A DNA stretch of 41,492 nucleotides from an uncultured Rubripirellula sp. (GTDB lineage: Bacteria > Planctomycetota > Planctomycetia > Pirellulales > Pirellulaceae), in NCBI GenBank assembly GCA_938045805.1, contig CALIBL010000012.1, forward strand, positions 1-41,492, read 5' to 3'. The notes beneath the pieces are model-generated. The model worked only from the letters and a program-made list of their open reading frames with translations, did no database searches and had not been told where the DNA came from. A program made the translations under genes and the position numbers. Shown piece after piece: positions 1 through 8,897 of the stretch. The number at the start of each line of letters is the position of its first letter. Within the stretch, counting starts at the first letter, position 1.

Positions 1-414
1 ATCTCGACAAACGGGGCTGTTTTCTCGTTATCAAAAGATGACGAGTGGGGTGGCCGTGCCGAAGCAGCAGCCCGCCGACAGTGCTACGGGTTACCACCCC
101 GTTGGCTAGTACAGCTAATTTCCACTTGCTCACCTCCTTTCAAATAGGTTCGGCGATCTCTAATCCGGTTGCCAACCAGAATGGATAAGAGATCACACAG
201 AAACAGTCCGTCGCGATGCGTCATCACGACACGACCCCCGAAGTATCGCCAAACCAAATCATCGGTTCAAGAGAAATTCGACAAGAGCCGCGATGGTGTT
301 TACAAGAAATGTCGGAAAGAGGTTCGATAAAAAAGTGAAATTATTTACCCGGCTTGTACCGTGATGAGCGCCGGTTGAAGGCGTCTTAGAGGAAACGAAG
401 AAAAAGCCAGCCTC
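1..414. other. Non-coding edge region upstream of the first gene
   Basis: No long open frame is present. Two things stand out. On the minus strand at 130-141 there is a near-complete Shine-Dalgarno sequence, GAAAGGAGGTGA, correctly spaced before a GTG at 125 that opens only a 13-codon frame ending at 84. An inverted repeat, GGGGTGG at 47-53 and CCACCCC at 94-100, follows it. The rest (about 145-400) shows nothing I can name. I checked whether the CACCTCCTTTC string marks a 16S rRNA 3' end; the flanking bases do not fit one. Confidence 0.5.
84..125 (-). CDS. Possible 13-codon leader peptide with strong ribosome-binding site
   Basis: A GTG at 125-123 lies seven bases after GGAGG on the minus strand, within a 12-base match to the canonical anti-Shine-Dalgarno. 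The frame encodes VEISCTSQRGGNP and stops at TAG (86-84). The stop lies in a short hairpin (CGGG/CCCG), and the same GGGGTGG can instead pair with CCACCCC downstream at 53-47, so two alternative structures are possible, as in attenuators. The downstream gene would lie outside the window. A second minus frame (GTGAGCAAG...) stays open to the edge, but its start overlaps the ribosome-binding site. No homologue is recognised; function is inference only. Confidence 0.25.
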   Translation of the reverse strand: MEISCTSQRGGNP

Positions 415-439
415 TCATTTCAAAATTGGCGTGAGAGGC
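400..439 (-). terminator. Intrinsic terminator of the large secreted protein gene
   Basis: Minus-strand stem GCCTCTCA/TGAGAGGC (432-439 with 410-417, 8 bp, 14-nt loop) followed after four bases by a run of five T. The gene's TGA stop (417-415) lies inside the distal arm, so the terminator directly abuts the coding region. Confidence 0.65.
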
Positions 440-3216
440 AAATCGGTCCCAACCGTGGGTTCCCATACCCTCAATTCCACCTCGTCAACCATCAATTCCC
501 CAGCGCCGAGCAATTCGAACAACACTCTCACCTCACCATCTTGCTCTGCTTGTCGATACAAACGAACGGGCGTCCAAGTTGGGCAGTTGTTCAACAACAA
601 TCCTAGCTCGGGTCCAGAAATCGTCTCATAGACAAGAACGCCTTGATGCGGCGCGCCGAAACCGATCGTTTTGATCCACGCATCAATTCGAACGGCTGTT
701 CCCGCCTTCAAACGCACTGTCGGGCTTTTAATCTGGAGCACGGTACCTTCATAACCGCCTGGCAGCGGATCATCGTGCAGCGAAGTCACACTCGCGCGCA
801 ACGCACCGGGACCTGAAAACGTTCCGAGTGTTTCTCTCATCACACTGCTCTCGGCTCGATCGGTTAACCGTTTGCCAACGGTCCAACGCCCCTCTCCAAA
901 GAACTGCAATTCATCCATCGAGCCGGTGGTCAATCGGTTCCTTCCCCAGCCACGATCATCCATTAAAGGACGCCAGAAAACCTGAACCTCCTCAGCTCCC
1001 ATCATCACCGGCGGACAGCTGGTGGGGTTAGGCCAGTCCGGCATCAGGTTTTCCGCCAACTGCCAGTCGCTGCGCAAAATCCACGCATCCGCCCTGCGAG
1101 CCATTCGAATCGCCGAGCCTAAATCTCCGCTTCGGAACAAAGGTTCTGCATCACGCAGCGTTCGCTCCGCTACATCCACGAACCGAGAAATCCCACCCGG
1201 CGCGCCATCCTGATTCAAAACCCGATTCATCGATGTTGCAGCAACCCACTGACTTGCGGATCTTTCGACTGCGTCACTGGCGAGCTGCCACCGATCCACC
1301 GTGGCCTGCCTAAGAAACTGCCCAGCCGATTTGGCCAAGAGCCCTCCCACCCCGGGGTCACTACTAAGACATACAACCTCCACCACGTCGGGTGACACGA
1401 TCTCAATCTTGGGTCCCGTCTCCGTCAGCACCGGACTGATACGTTCCGCCGAAAAATGAGTCAATCTCCAGACTGTCTTGGTGGCGTCCGCCGGCGTGAG
1501 CTGAAGTTCAATCGATTCTCCGTCACCGCCAAGAACCTCAGTTCCTCGAGACGCGGTGGATGTCATGATCAGTAAATCAGCTTGCTCATTGCTTAAGCGA
1601 CAACAACGGTAAGCACCGTTGGAAAGAACCGGCGGTGACGCTTTGGCTGCCGTTGCGATCCAAGGGGAGATCATAGCAATCATCCGATTCACATAGCTAA
1701 TTGCCATCGCCCGTTGCGTATCCATCGGTTGCCCAGACGCGAGTGTTCGACTGGATCGATACACGATCGCACGTGGAAGCGACTCCAACGATCTCATCGC
1801 TTGAACCCACATGGAATGCCAGTGGTAGCTGCTGGGTTTTGGAATCCCAATCGCCTCAGCAATTGCATCGTTCTGACGCAGAAGGGTCTCAGGTGGCATG
1901 CTCATCAGTCCGACCGCATGACCGACTCGGTCACCGACCTGTTCGAGCCGCCGTGTGACCTCCAACACCTCATCTTGGGCGTTGAGAGAACGCTCGCGGG
2001 GAGGAAGATCCTGTACTAGGCCGTCAAACAGCGGTGCATAGGTCCGCCAAGATTCGGCCGGAGAAGCCAAAAGTGGACGCTGCCATCGCGGTGGTAGCAG
2101 ACGTAACCGCCGTACCGTCTTTGCGACATCGGATACCATCGCTTCATCCAAGACCTCCGTGCCCCCAACGTACCAACCAATCACCGGATCCAAGAGTGAC
2201 TCCAAGGCAGGATCCAACTGCTCAGGCGGAGAGGCATAGAGACGCATGCGTGTCTGTATCGCTTCTCTGAGTAACTCCGCATTGGGTGGAGTTCGCGTCA
2301 TAATGGCATCGAAACCGAGTGACCGCACCCATCGCAGCGGTTCGCCGTTGTACTGCAGCACACGAATCACTTGACCGCTTGGAAAAACCGCGGCTTCATC
2401 GAGCGATTTGGTCGACCAATCGCCTGGATTACCGCCACTTGAATTTGACCCAACTGAATTCCCAATCCCTTCGGAACCGCTTCGATTTGCACCGGATGTC
2501 GTCGCGGTAGGATTTGAACTAGCCGCACTTCCACTTACCCGGTCCATCACACCTGCGGTTAGCTCGCGTCCAATCGGCAACATCCCGTCAACTCGCAGAT
2601 TATCAAGGCGAATTGCCGTGGCACCAGAACCGGAGAAAGCATTGACGACCACGGCGTCCACATAGGGATCACCAAGATCAACCTTCAATCCATATTCACT
2701 TCGAAGTGCAACGCGTTTGAGTCGTAAGGGCTTTTCAATGAGCCCAACACCCACCGAGGCAAATTCACCGGGCGACTGATAAGTGGCCCCGTAAACGGTG
2801 ACGGCAACCGCTTTCTTGGTGGTTGGATCCCTCAAGTACGGATAACGGACTCGAAACCCAATACTCGCCCCAGGCTTCGCGCTCATGACATTCAGCGTCG
2901 CAGTAAGATCATCGAGCGGCAAAACGGGTTCGATCGGATAAATCAGTTGAGCTTCGCTACCATTACCAGCGGTAAACTTGATCACCTCGCACGCACCACC
3001 GCCCACTCCACCTTCCAATAAGTGCTTTTGCTCTGTGATTCTCGCATCACAATCCGACGACCCCAGAAACCAGCGAGGTGGATGGGTGTCCAAGGAATCG
3101 TAAAGTTGGCCGTACAAAGTCGACTCAATACAAAAACACGCTATCGCCATCATCCACAAGGCAAGACGCAGGGCTTGCCAAGTCGTCTTATCTGTCATGA
3201 ATCCAGATTTAGTCAT
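415..3216 (-). CDS. Large secreted protein with sugar-binding-like terminal domains
   Basis: Encodes 933 residues. A signal peptide is visible (basic start, hydrophobic stretch around residues 16-35 ending near LYGQ). Residues about 60-215 form a beta-rich module resembling carbohydrate-binding/galactose-binding folds (ending in LDNLRVDG). A Ser/Gly/Asn-rich linker follows (about 225-270). The central part (about 280-640) reads like a TIM-barrel-type, glycosidase-like region (RWVRSLGFDAIMTR, IGWYVGG), but I cannot point to a catalytic pair. The C-terminus (about 790-930) is a second beta-rich binding-like module (RIDAWIKTIGFG, LMVDEVELRVWEP). Together this suggests an exported polysaccharide-related protein, which is inference. 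Start: ATG at 3216; an in-frame ATG at 3198 is an equal candidate since neither has a strong ribosome-binding site. Transcribed alone, with its own terminator. Confidence 0.8.
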   Translation of the reverse strand: MTKSGFMTDKTTWQALRLALWMMAIACFCIESTLYGQLYDSLDTHPPRWFLGSSDCDARITEQKHLLEGGVGGGACEVIKFTAGNGSEAQLIYPIEPVLPLDDLTATLNVMSAKPGASIGFRVRYPYLRDPTTKKAVAVTVYGATYQSPGEFASVGVGLIEKPLRLKRVALRSEYGLKVDLGDPYVDAVVVNAFSGSGATAIRLDNLRVDGMLPIGRELTAGVMDRVSGSAASSNPTATTSGANRSGSEGIGNSVGSNSSGGNPGDWSTKSLDEAAVFPSGQVIRVLQYNGEPLRWVRSLGFDAIMTRTPPNAELLREAIQTRMRLYASPPEQLDPALESLLDPVIGWYVGGTEVLDEAMVSDVAKTVRRLRLLPPRWQRPLLASPAESWRTYAPLFDGLVQDLPPRERSLNAQDEVLEVTRRLEQVGDRVGHAVGLMSMPPETLLRQNDAIAEAIGIPKPSSYHWHSMWVQAMRSLESLPRAIVYRSSRTLASGQPMDTQRAMAISYVNRMIAMISPWIATAAKASPPVLSNGAYRCCRLSNEQADLLIMTSTASRGTEVLGGDGESIELQLTPADATKTVWRLTHFSAERISPVLTETGPKIEIVSPDVVEVVCLSSDPGVGGLLAKSAGQFLRQATVDRWQLASDAVERSASQWVAATSMNRVLNQDGAPGGISRFVDVAERTLRDAEPLFRSGDLGSAIRMARRADAWILRSDWQLAENLMPDWPNPTSCPPVMMGAEEVQVFWRPLMDDRGWGRNRLTTGSMDELQFFGEGRWTVGKRLTDRAESSVMRETLGTFSGPGALRASVTSLHDDPLPGGYEGTVLQIKSPTVRLKAGTAVRIDAWIKTIGFGAPHQGVLVYETISGPELGLLLNNCPTWTPVRLYRQAEQDGEVRVLFELLGAGELMVDEVELRVWEPTVGTDLPLTPILK

Positions 3217-3564
3217 GTTGTCTTGGGGTCTGTTTGTTTGACCAACGCAGAGTCAAGCGGAAGACTGTCAACGAGTTAAAGCATGTTGCAAAAACTCACC
3301 GCGTGTTGGAGTTCCGCATAAACTTACGACCAACGCCGTAACTCGATGGCATACCATGATTTATAGCCGTAAGCCAAGAGATAAACGCGTTGACTTTCCG
3401 CAACGTTGCAAGAAAACAACAACGTCACACGCAAAGCGTTAAACCTATTTAGAGCAACACCTTACAGCCAATCGCTTCGATTAAAAACAGCCGATTGGCA
3501 CCCGAAGTGCAATGGATGGCACGCTATCAAAATCCATTCAAACGTCCTTATTGAGCTTATCGGC
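3217..3564. other. Divergent intergenic region
   Basis: Separates the minus-strand secreted protein gene from the plus-strand coiled-coil gene and should hold both promoters. A perfect 10-bp palindrome, GCAACGTTGC, lies at 3400-3409, five bases after a TTGACT (3390-3395) that resembles a -35 box. No matching -10 box is convincing. The open frame extending upstream of 3565 in this gap has no family resemblance and is probably fortuitous. Confidence 0.4.
3400..3409. promoter_or_regulatory. Palindromic site, possible operator
   Basis: GCAACGTTGC is a perfect 10-bp palindrome close downstream of TTGACT. Position upstream of a plus-strand gene fits an operator, but a 10-bp palindrome could also occur by chance. 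Confidence 0.2.
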
Positions 3565-3846
3565 ATGTCCAACACAATCGGAACTTTCAGCAAGGTGGAC
3601 GAAAGTCCCAAAGAGATACAAGAACTCGCAATGGTCCTTCAACAGTTGCCCGCTGAATGCATTGAATCGATCGCCCCCGCAATGCAGAAAGTCGTCGATT
3701 GCAGCATTCGTCGAAAACGCATTCTCACAATGGTTCAAGAAGCACTCGCCCAACTACGACTCGACATGAAGTACCTGATCTTTGACCTCGAGGCAACTCG
3801 ACGCGAACGCGATGAGTTCAAGGAACAACTCGAGCAAGAAAACTAA
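3565..3846 (+). CDS. Small coiled-coil protein, function unknown
   Basis: Encodes 93 residues from ATG at 3565 (MSNTIGTFSKVDES). The frame is open further upstream to 3406, but the added part is basic, composition-poor and unlike a protein, so the internal start is preferred. The C-terminal half is a highly charged helix (LRLDMKYLIFDLEATRRERD to the end) with heptad-like spacing, predicting a coiled coil. The N-terminal half is helical (PAECIESIAPAMQKVV). No signal peptide, membrane segment or metal site is visible, so it is probably cytosolic. I have the impression of a conserved planctomycete hypothetical, but no function is known to me. It stands alone and is followed by a hairpin-rich gap. 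Confidence 0.7.
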   Translation: MSNTIGTFSKVDESPKEIQELAMVLQQLPAECIESIAPAMQKVVDCSIRRKRILTMVQEALAQLRLDMKYLIFDLEATRRERDEFKEQLEQEN

Positions 3847-3921
3847 CTTAGAAGCAGTAATCATTTGGATGACGTTTGAAAACAGCCACCAGACCAATTA
3901 ACGACTGCTAAAGATGAATCA

Positions 3922-3981
3922 TTCGCCATTGGCTCGGTTTTGAGAGAGAGAGATCAACGCAAAACTGAGTCATTTGGCGAA
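3922..3981. repeat. Long imperfect inverted repeat (hairpin of about 20 bp)
   Basis: The arms 3922-3942 and 3960-3981 pair over 7 bp at the base (TTCGCCA/TGGCGAA) and, after one mismatch and a bulge, over 13 consecutive pairs including two G-U. The loop is 17 nt and starts with a GA repeat. No T-run follows on either strand, so it is not a standard intrinsic terminator. Confidence 0.6.
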
Positions 3982-3995
3982 GCGTACAATGGCGA

Positions 3996-4030
3996 CGTGC
4001 CGGCAACGATAGAAATGAGTTGCCGGCACG
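3996..4030. repeat. Perfect 12-bp inverted repeat
   Basis: CGTGCCGGCAAC at 3996-4007 and its exact complement GTTGCCGGCACG at 4019-4030, with an 11-nt loop. No T-run follows on either strand. It lies 14 bases after the preceding long hairpin, in the gap before the DUF1499 gene. It could be a processing or protection element, a factor-dependent terminator or part of a small RNA. Confidence 0.65.
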
Positions 4031-4120
4031 CGTTGGTAATTAACCCTCTGAAATGATTGACATCCTTGCCCCACGCATATCCTGCCGACGTAACTCCTCC
4101 CAGCCTGCAGGGTTTTCAAC

Positions 4121-4654
4121 ATGTCAGCCGGATTCCTCAACGCTCTTCGTCTACCTAGCCACCGTCATCCGCGTCGTCCGGTCCTCTTCCTAAGCAAGTT
4201 CATGATTCGCGTGTCCAGTAAAATCCGCAACGTGGTCGTTTTGATTGCCGCGGCATGCTCGGGCTTGATTTTCTTTCTCGAGGACTGGCAGCGTGATCTC
4301 AGCGTCAATCAGGCGCGTCTCGATCAGACCGCGACCAACCAACTTCTAAGACCGTTGGTTCTCGACATCGAACCGGTCGAAGCAGCCGAGAAAACCAAAC
4401 AGTGGGTCTCCGCCAATAAGATGTGGGACATCGCATCGGAAAGCAGCGACGATGGTTCGATCAAACTCCATTTGACTCGCACCACGCGATTGATGCGTTT
4501 TGTTGACGACATTCACGTGGAATTTCAGCCCCACAACACGGGCGTTATCATTCAAGCCACCAGTCAGTCCCGAGTGGGTAAAGGTGATCTGGGTCAAAAT
4601 CCTCGAAACCTTCTCGAGCTAGTCAAGGCATTGATCCAAACTCAAAACGAGTAA
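4121..4654 (+). CDS. DUF1499 family protein, membrane-anchored
   Basis: Encodes 177 residues. The C-terminal part carries the DUF1499 signature: TTRLMRFVDDIHVEF, then SQSRVGKGDLGQNPRN and a final helix. A hydrophobic segment at about residues 37-53 (VVVLIAAACSGLIFFL) predicts an N-terminal membrane anchor or signal. The biochemical role of DUF1499 is not established. Start: ATG at 4121 is given; an in-frame ATG at 4202 (MIRVSSKIRN) would give a more usual length of 150 and place the hydrophobic segment nearer the N-terminus, so it is a serious alternative. The next gene begins 30 bases downstream on the same strand, suggesting co-transcription. Confidence 0.8.
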   Translation: MSAGFLNALRLPSHRHPRRPVLFLSKFMIRVSSKIRNVVVLIAAACSGLIFFLEDWQRDLSVNQARLDQTATNQLLRPLVLDIEPVEAAEKTKQWVSANKMWDIASESSDDGSIKLHLTRTTRLMRFVDDIHVEFQPHNTGVIIQATSQSRVGKGDLGQNPRNLLELVKALIQTQNE

Positions 4655-4684
4655 CAATGATCGGCTTCGTCCCCCGCACCCAAG

Positions 4685-6103
4685 ATGGATGCCATGACCA
4701 AGCCGACCGATGTACAGATCACAGAGATCAACTACTTTTTTCTGCCCGTAGAAATGCGGATGCCGTTGAAATTTGGTGCCGAGTCGGTTCGGTCGGTCAA
4801 CTGTCTGCGAGTTGCTGTCACTGTAACGGGGATCAATGGCAACCAAGCCACGGGCTGGGGTGAGACACCACTCTCGGTGACCTGGGCTTGGCCGAGTACA
4901 ACGCTCAGTTACGCAGAACGTTATGACGCCATGGTTGCTTTTTGCCACGAACTGGCATCGGACTGGAGCTCCGCAACGACGACCGGACACCCACTTGAAA
5001 TCGGCCATCATTTTCTGAGCGAGATTCTGCCTCAGCGATTGGAGCAGTTTAACGCCACCCGCGGAGCTGAACCAATGCCTCACCTGGCGGCACTGATCGC
5101 AGCTAGCGCTTTTGACATCGCCTGCCATGATGCGTTCGGTGTCCTTCATGAGGTGGATATCTACAGCACCTATCATTCGCAGTATTTGTCACAGGATCTC
5201 TCCGCTTACCTTACCCCACAAGACGCAGGGATCAATTTCGATCACAAATACCCCGAGGACTTCCTGCTTGAGAAGCCGGAGAAAAAACTTCCCGTGTGGC
5301 ACTTGGTCGGAGGTTTGGATCCAATTGAAGCCGAGGACTGTAACGGAGACGAACCGCGAGATGGTTATCCGGTAACGCTTCGGGATTGGATTAAGTCAGA
5401 CGGACTGAATTGTTTGAAGATCAAACTCCGAGGGAATGATGCAAACTGGGACTACGAGCGACTGGTCCGAATAGGGAACCTCTGCATCGAATTGAACGTT
5501 GAGTTTCTCTCTGCTGACTTTAACTGCACGGTGACCGATCCTGCTTACGTTAATGGAATTCTGGATCGCCTTCGCTCTGAGAAACCTGAGATCAACGAAC
5601 GGTTACTTTACGTTGAGCAACCATTTCCATACGACCTGCGAGCAAATCAGATTGATGTTCATTCGGTCTCGGAACGGAAGCCATTGTTTCTCGATGAGAG
5701 CGCACACGACTGGCAATACGTCGCACTGGGCCGATCCTTGGGGTGGACGGGTGTTGCACTAAAAACATGCAAGACGCAAACCGGCGCGATTTTAAGCCTG
5801 TGCTGGGCCAAGGCTCACGGGATGCCACTGATGGTCCAAGACCTCACCAACCCGATGCTGGCGCAAATCCCCCATGTTCGGCTCGCAGCCCACGCGGGGA
5901 CGATCATGGGTGTGGAATCCAACGGTATGCAGTTCTACCCAGATGCCTCGAAACCCGAAGCTGAAATCCACCCGAGCATTTATCAACGCCGCGACGGCCA
6001 CCTTGACCTCACCACGATTGGTGGTAGCGGGTTCGGCTATCGGGTTGATGAAATCAGTCGCGAGTTACCCGCAAGTTACAAGAGCACACGAACAAGCGAG
6101 TGA
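4685..6103 (+). CDS. Enolase-superfamily enzyme (mandelate racemase/muconate lactonizing type)
   Basis: Encodes 472 residues. The C-terminal barrel has the superfamily layout: a K-x-K on strand 2 (LKIKL, K245 and K247), then metal ligands on successive strands at D278 (SADFN), E311 (YVEQP) and D337 (FLDES). The N-terminal capping domain covers about residues 10-150. Members abstract a proton alpha to a carboxylate and serve as racemases, dehydratases or cycloisomerases on sugar acids and related substrates. The substrate cannot be read from the sequence. The segment around residues 155-235 is longer than usual and acidic, perhaps lineage-specific. It has no signal peptide, so it is cytosolic. 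ATG at 4694 (MTKPTDV) is an alternative start. Probably co-transcribed with the DUF1499 gene upstream. Confidence 0.85.
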   Translation: MDAMTKPTDVQITEINYFFLPVEMRMPLKFGAESVRSVNCLRVAVTVTGINGNQATGWGETPLSVTWAWPSTTLSYAERYDAMVAFCHELASDWSSATTTGHPLEIGHHFLSEILPQRLEQFNATRGAEPMPHLAALIAASAFDIACHDAFGVLHEVDIYSTYHSQYLSQDLSAYLTPQDAGINFDHKYPEDFLLEKPEKKLPVWHLVGGLDPIEAEDCNGDEPRDGYPVTLRDWIKSDGLNCLKIKLRGNDANWDYERLVRIGNLCIELNVEFLSADFNCTVTDPAYVNGILDRLRSEKPEINERLLYVEQPFPYDLRANQIDVHSVSERKPLFLDESAHDWQYVALGRSLGWTGVALKTCKTQTGAILSLCWAKAHGMPLMVQDLTNPMLAQIPHVRLAAHAGTIMGVESNGMQFYPDASKPEAEIHPSIYQRRDGHLDLTTIGGSGFGYRVDEISRELPASYKSTRTSE

Positions 6104-6123
6104 CCGAGCAAGTTAAAGCTCGG
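6104..6123 (+). terminator. Hairpin just after the enolase-superfamily gene
   Basis: CCGAGC (6104-6109) and GCTCGG (6118-6123) form a 6-bp stem with an 8-nt loop directly after the TGA stop. No T-run follows, so termination is uncertain. Confidence 0.3.
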
Positions 6124-6216
6124 ATCCGAACGACCTTTGGCAGCCTTCGTTGAAGGTGGTTAAATTGAGAGTGCATCAGCGATCGTTTAACGGTAGCTCA
6201 ACCACTCCTGTGATGC

Positions 6217-7047
6217 TTATGCGGGCGTGATGAGAGATTCTAAAGCGTCATCGATCACCAATTCCTGACGTTGTCGCTCCAAGAAAAAGCTGACGTGTTT
6301 AAAGCCCGATTTCTTCAATAAATTCAGTCCTGTCTCGTACCCATCGGCAACACGATGGGGGACATGCGCGTCAGAGCCCAAAGTGATGGGGATCCCGCGT
6401 TTGGCGATTTCCTCGAGCATGCTTGGCATCGGATTCATTTCGGAAATGGTTTTATTGACACCCGATGTGTTCAACTCCATCGCGACCCCGGTTTCGGCAA
6501 TCCGATCCAGTGACTTGCAAATATCGGGAAGTATCCGCTCCGGATCCCACTGCGAGGATGTAAAATTCTTGATCAAATCGGGATGCGATATCGAATCAAA
6601 GAGCCCCGTTTCAGCCGTTTTTGCGAGCAGATGGAAGTAGGTCCGCTGAACCTCGAATAGATCATCCTGCCAGTAACGGTCTCGCCATTCTGAAATCTGT
6701 GGGTGAACCGAACCAAGAACAAAGTGGAATTCTGCGGACTGTAACTGCCGCTCAAGGTAACTCTCCATGCCCTCGAAGTAGTCCGCCTCGAGACCAAGCC
6801 TGACATCGACTCGCCCTTGGAATTGCTCTCGAGTGCGTGATACCAATTCGACATAACGGTCAAACTCATCTTCCGCCATGCGTACCGGAGCTGAAAAGCC
6901 ATTCGGCATCGGGTTGTGACAAGTAACAATCAGGCCCTTGAGACCGCGTTGTTCAGCGACCAAAGCATACTCATCCGGCCAGCCATCAGCGTGCTTGCAC
7001 AACGGTGTGTGGGAGTGAGATTCATACATCTTTGCTTGTTTCATCAT
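6217..7047 (-). CDS. PHP-family histidinol-phosphatase-like protein (HisJ type)
   Basis: Encodes 276 residues. It shows the polymerase-and-histidinol-phosphatase (PHP) metal-site pattern: [11 protein letters not shown] near the N-terminus, [27 protein letters not shown] and a C-terminal LGSDAH. This order matches the HisK/HisJ histidinol-phosphatase group, which dephosphorylates L-histidinol phosphate in histidine synthesis with a multi-metal centre. Other PHP phosphoesterases share the fold, so the substrate is likely but not proven. No other his gene is nearby. Start: ATG at 7047 (ATGATGAAACAA) with AGGA close upstream is preferred to the longer frame from 7161, which adds an implausible N-terminus; ATG at 7029 is also possible. 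It faces away from the sulfatase gene. Confidence 0.85.
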   Translation of the reverse strand: MMKQAKMYESHSHTPLCKHADGWPDEYALVAEQRGLKGLIVTCHNPMPNGFSAPVRMAEDEFDRYVELVSRTREQFQGRVDVRLGLEADYFEGMESYLERQLQSAEFHFVLGSVHPQISEWRDRYWQDDLFEVQRTYFHLLAKTAETGLFDSISHPDLIKNFTSSQWDPERILPDICKSLDRIAETGVAMELNTSGVNKTISEMNPMPSMLEEIAKRGIPITLGSDAHVPHRVADGYETGLNLLKKSGFKHVSFFLERQRQELVIDDALESLITPA

Positions 7048-7268
7048 GCATCCTGTCTCGGCGTGAACTGCAAGTCGCAAATACATACCGTAACGGTGAA
7101 TGCCAAAAGCGAGAAGGAGCAACAAAAAATCTTGATCAATCCTTAACCCAGATACAGACATTCAATGACGCGCGCATCACTTTAAAGTTTCAAAATCGAT
7201 TATCATCTCACCGCAACCTGTTCTCGCCCGAATCAATCCACCCGAACCAATCAATCAAATCATTCGCC

Positions 7269-8849
7269 ATGCAGGGTCACGATCAAACCGTCGCGAACAC
7301 GATCCCACAAATGACTCCACAGCGGCTGTGGAAACATGCCAGGCGGACGCATCTGCCAACAACGAATCAACCATGGATCAGGGCCGCTCTGCTGGGGATT
7401 TTATGCTGCATGACTTTCGTCACCTCGCACGCCAAATCCGCGAACCAAGCCGGTGATAATCCTCCTAATATCGTATTCATCGCCATTGATGACCTTGCAT
7501 GCACACTTGGTTGCTACGGTGATCTCATCGCCAATACCCCCAATCTAGATCGACTTGCCGCTTCGGGAATCACATTCCAACGCGCCTACAACCAGCTTCC
7601 GCTCTGCAACCCGACCCGAGCATCCCTCATGACGGGCCTTCGGCCGGACCAGATCAAGGTGTACGATCTTGATCGTCACTTTCGCGACCAAACCCCTGAT
7701 GTCATCACGCTCCCGCAGGCCTTTCAGGCCGCTGGCTATGACGCGGTACGCGTCGGAAAGATCTACCACTACAACGTCCCCGCATCGATCGGCACTGATG
7801 GATTTGATGACCCGCCATCTTGGAATCTGACCATCAACCCCAAGGGTCGAGATAAGAATGAAGAGGAACTAATCACCAATGCGGAGCCACATCGAAAAAT
7901 CAGCGCAGCACTGAGTTGGCTTGCTGCCGAGGGAGACGATACCGAACAGACCGACGGCATGATCGCCAGCGAAGCGATCAAACAATTGGAAGCTCCCCGG
8001 AATCGACCGCTGTTTTTGGCGATCGGTTTTTTCCGCCCGCATACACCCTATGTGGCACCCAAAAAATACTTCGAACGGTACCCGCTCGATTCATTGCGAC
8101 TACCGTTTTCCCCAGAGGGTGACCGAAACGATATCCCAACCGCTGCCTTCGCCCACAATTGTCCGATTCCCAATTACAACCTTCCTGAACCTCTGCTTCT
8201 GCAGGCAACACAGGCCTACTACGCTTGCGTTTCGTTCGTCGATGCACAGATTGGTAGGATCCTTGATACGATTGAGCGTCGAGGCGAAAGCGAGAAGACG
8301 ATCGTGGTGGTTTGGAGTGATCACGGATACCACCTCGGAGAGCATGGCGGCATCTGGCAGAAACGCACTCTTTTTGAACAATCGGCGCGGTCCCCACTAC
8401 TGATTCGCGCACCAAAACTTGGCAACTCCGGACGCAATTGCGATCGTGTGGTCGAGTTCGTTGATATCTACCCCACGCTAGTCAGTCTCGCTGGCATCAA
8501 ACCTCCCCAGCATCTCGCTGGGCGGGACCTGAGTCCGTTAATGAAGGATCCGCTGGCACCTTGGGATGAATATGCCATTACCCAAGTCCTGCGGCCTGCC
8601 GATTCCCGTTTAAGCGAACCTGTGATGGGCTGTAGTATTCGCACTTCGAGGTGGAGGTACACAGAGTGGGGCGAGGGAAAGTATGGAGTCGAGTTGTATG
8701 ATCACCATACTGACCCCAACGAATTCAACAACCTTGCAATCAAACCGGACCCTGCAATTGCCAAAGTCATCAATGGACTGCGAATCAAACTGAGGGAGCA
8801 TGCAAGCGGAAAAACCCCGACCACGCCATTTAACCCTGCAAGGCTCTAA
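7269..8849 (+). CDS. Secreted sulfatase, iduronate-2-sulfatase-like
   Basis: Encodes 526 residues from ATG at 7269. The type I sulfatase signature [11 protein letters not shown] is present, with Cys113 the residue expected to be converted to formylglycine. The N-terminal strand [10 protein letters not shown] supplies the first metal aspartates, and [12 protein letters not shown] the later metal and substrate ligands; the order resembles iduronate-2-sulfatase-like members. Such enzymes remove sulfate esters from sulfated polysaccharides and are very numerous in marine planctomycetes. A hydrophobic stretch at about residues 36-55 ([16 protein letters not shown]) fits a signal peptide, although preceded by a long polar N-region, so the ATG at 7311 may be the true start. 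It needs a formylglycine-generating enzyme, not found in this window. Confidence 0.9.
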   Translation: MQGHDQTVANTIPQMTPQRLWKHARRTHLPTTNQPWIRAALLGILCCMTFVTSHAKSANQAGDNPPNIVFIAIDDLACTLGCYGDLIANTPNLDRLAASGITFQRAYNQLPLCNPTRASLMTGLRPDQIKVYDLDRHFRDQTPDVITLPQAFQAAGYDAVRVGKIYHYNVPASIGTDGFDDPPSWNLTINPKGRDKNEEELITNAEPHRKISAALSWLAAEGDDTEQTDGMIASEAIKQLEAPRNRPLFLAIGFFRPHTPYVAPKKYFERYPLDSLRLPFSPEGDRNDIPTAAFAHNCPIPNYNLPEPLLLQATQAYYACVSFVDAQIGRILDTIERRGESEKTIVVVWSDHGYHLGEHGGIWQKRTLFEQSARSPLLIRAPKLGNSGRNCDRVVEFVDIYPTLVSLAGIKPPQHLAGRDLSPLMKDPLAPWDEYAITQVLRPADSRLSEPVMGCSIRTSRWRYTEWGEGKYGVELYDHHTDPNEFNNLAIKPDPAIAKVINGLRIKLREHASGKTPTTPFNPARL

Positions 8850-8897
8850 ACCACGACAAATCAAGAGGTGCAAGAAACTGAACCACGCGGGTTCCAG

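Noticed and set aside
130..141. TCACCTCCTTTC resembling a 16S rRNA 3' end
   Set aside because: The preceding bases do not match the conserved 16S helix 45 region, so it is simply the complement of a strong minus-strand ribosome-binding site.
3406..3564. Extended N-terminus of the small coiled-coil protein
   Set aside because: Basic, low-quality sequence before MSNTIG; the internal start gives a protein-like product.
7005..7268. Extended N-terminus of the sulfatase
   Set aside because: The added 88 residues overlap the minus-strand PHP gene and are unlike a secreted sulfatase N-terminus.
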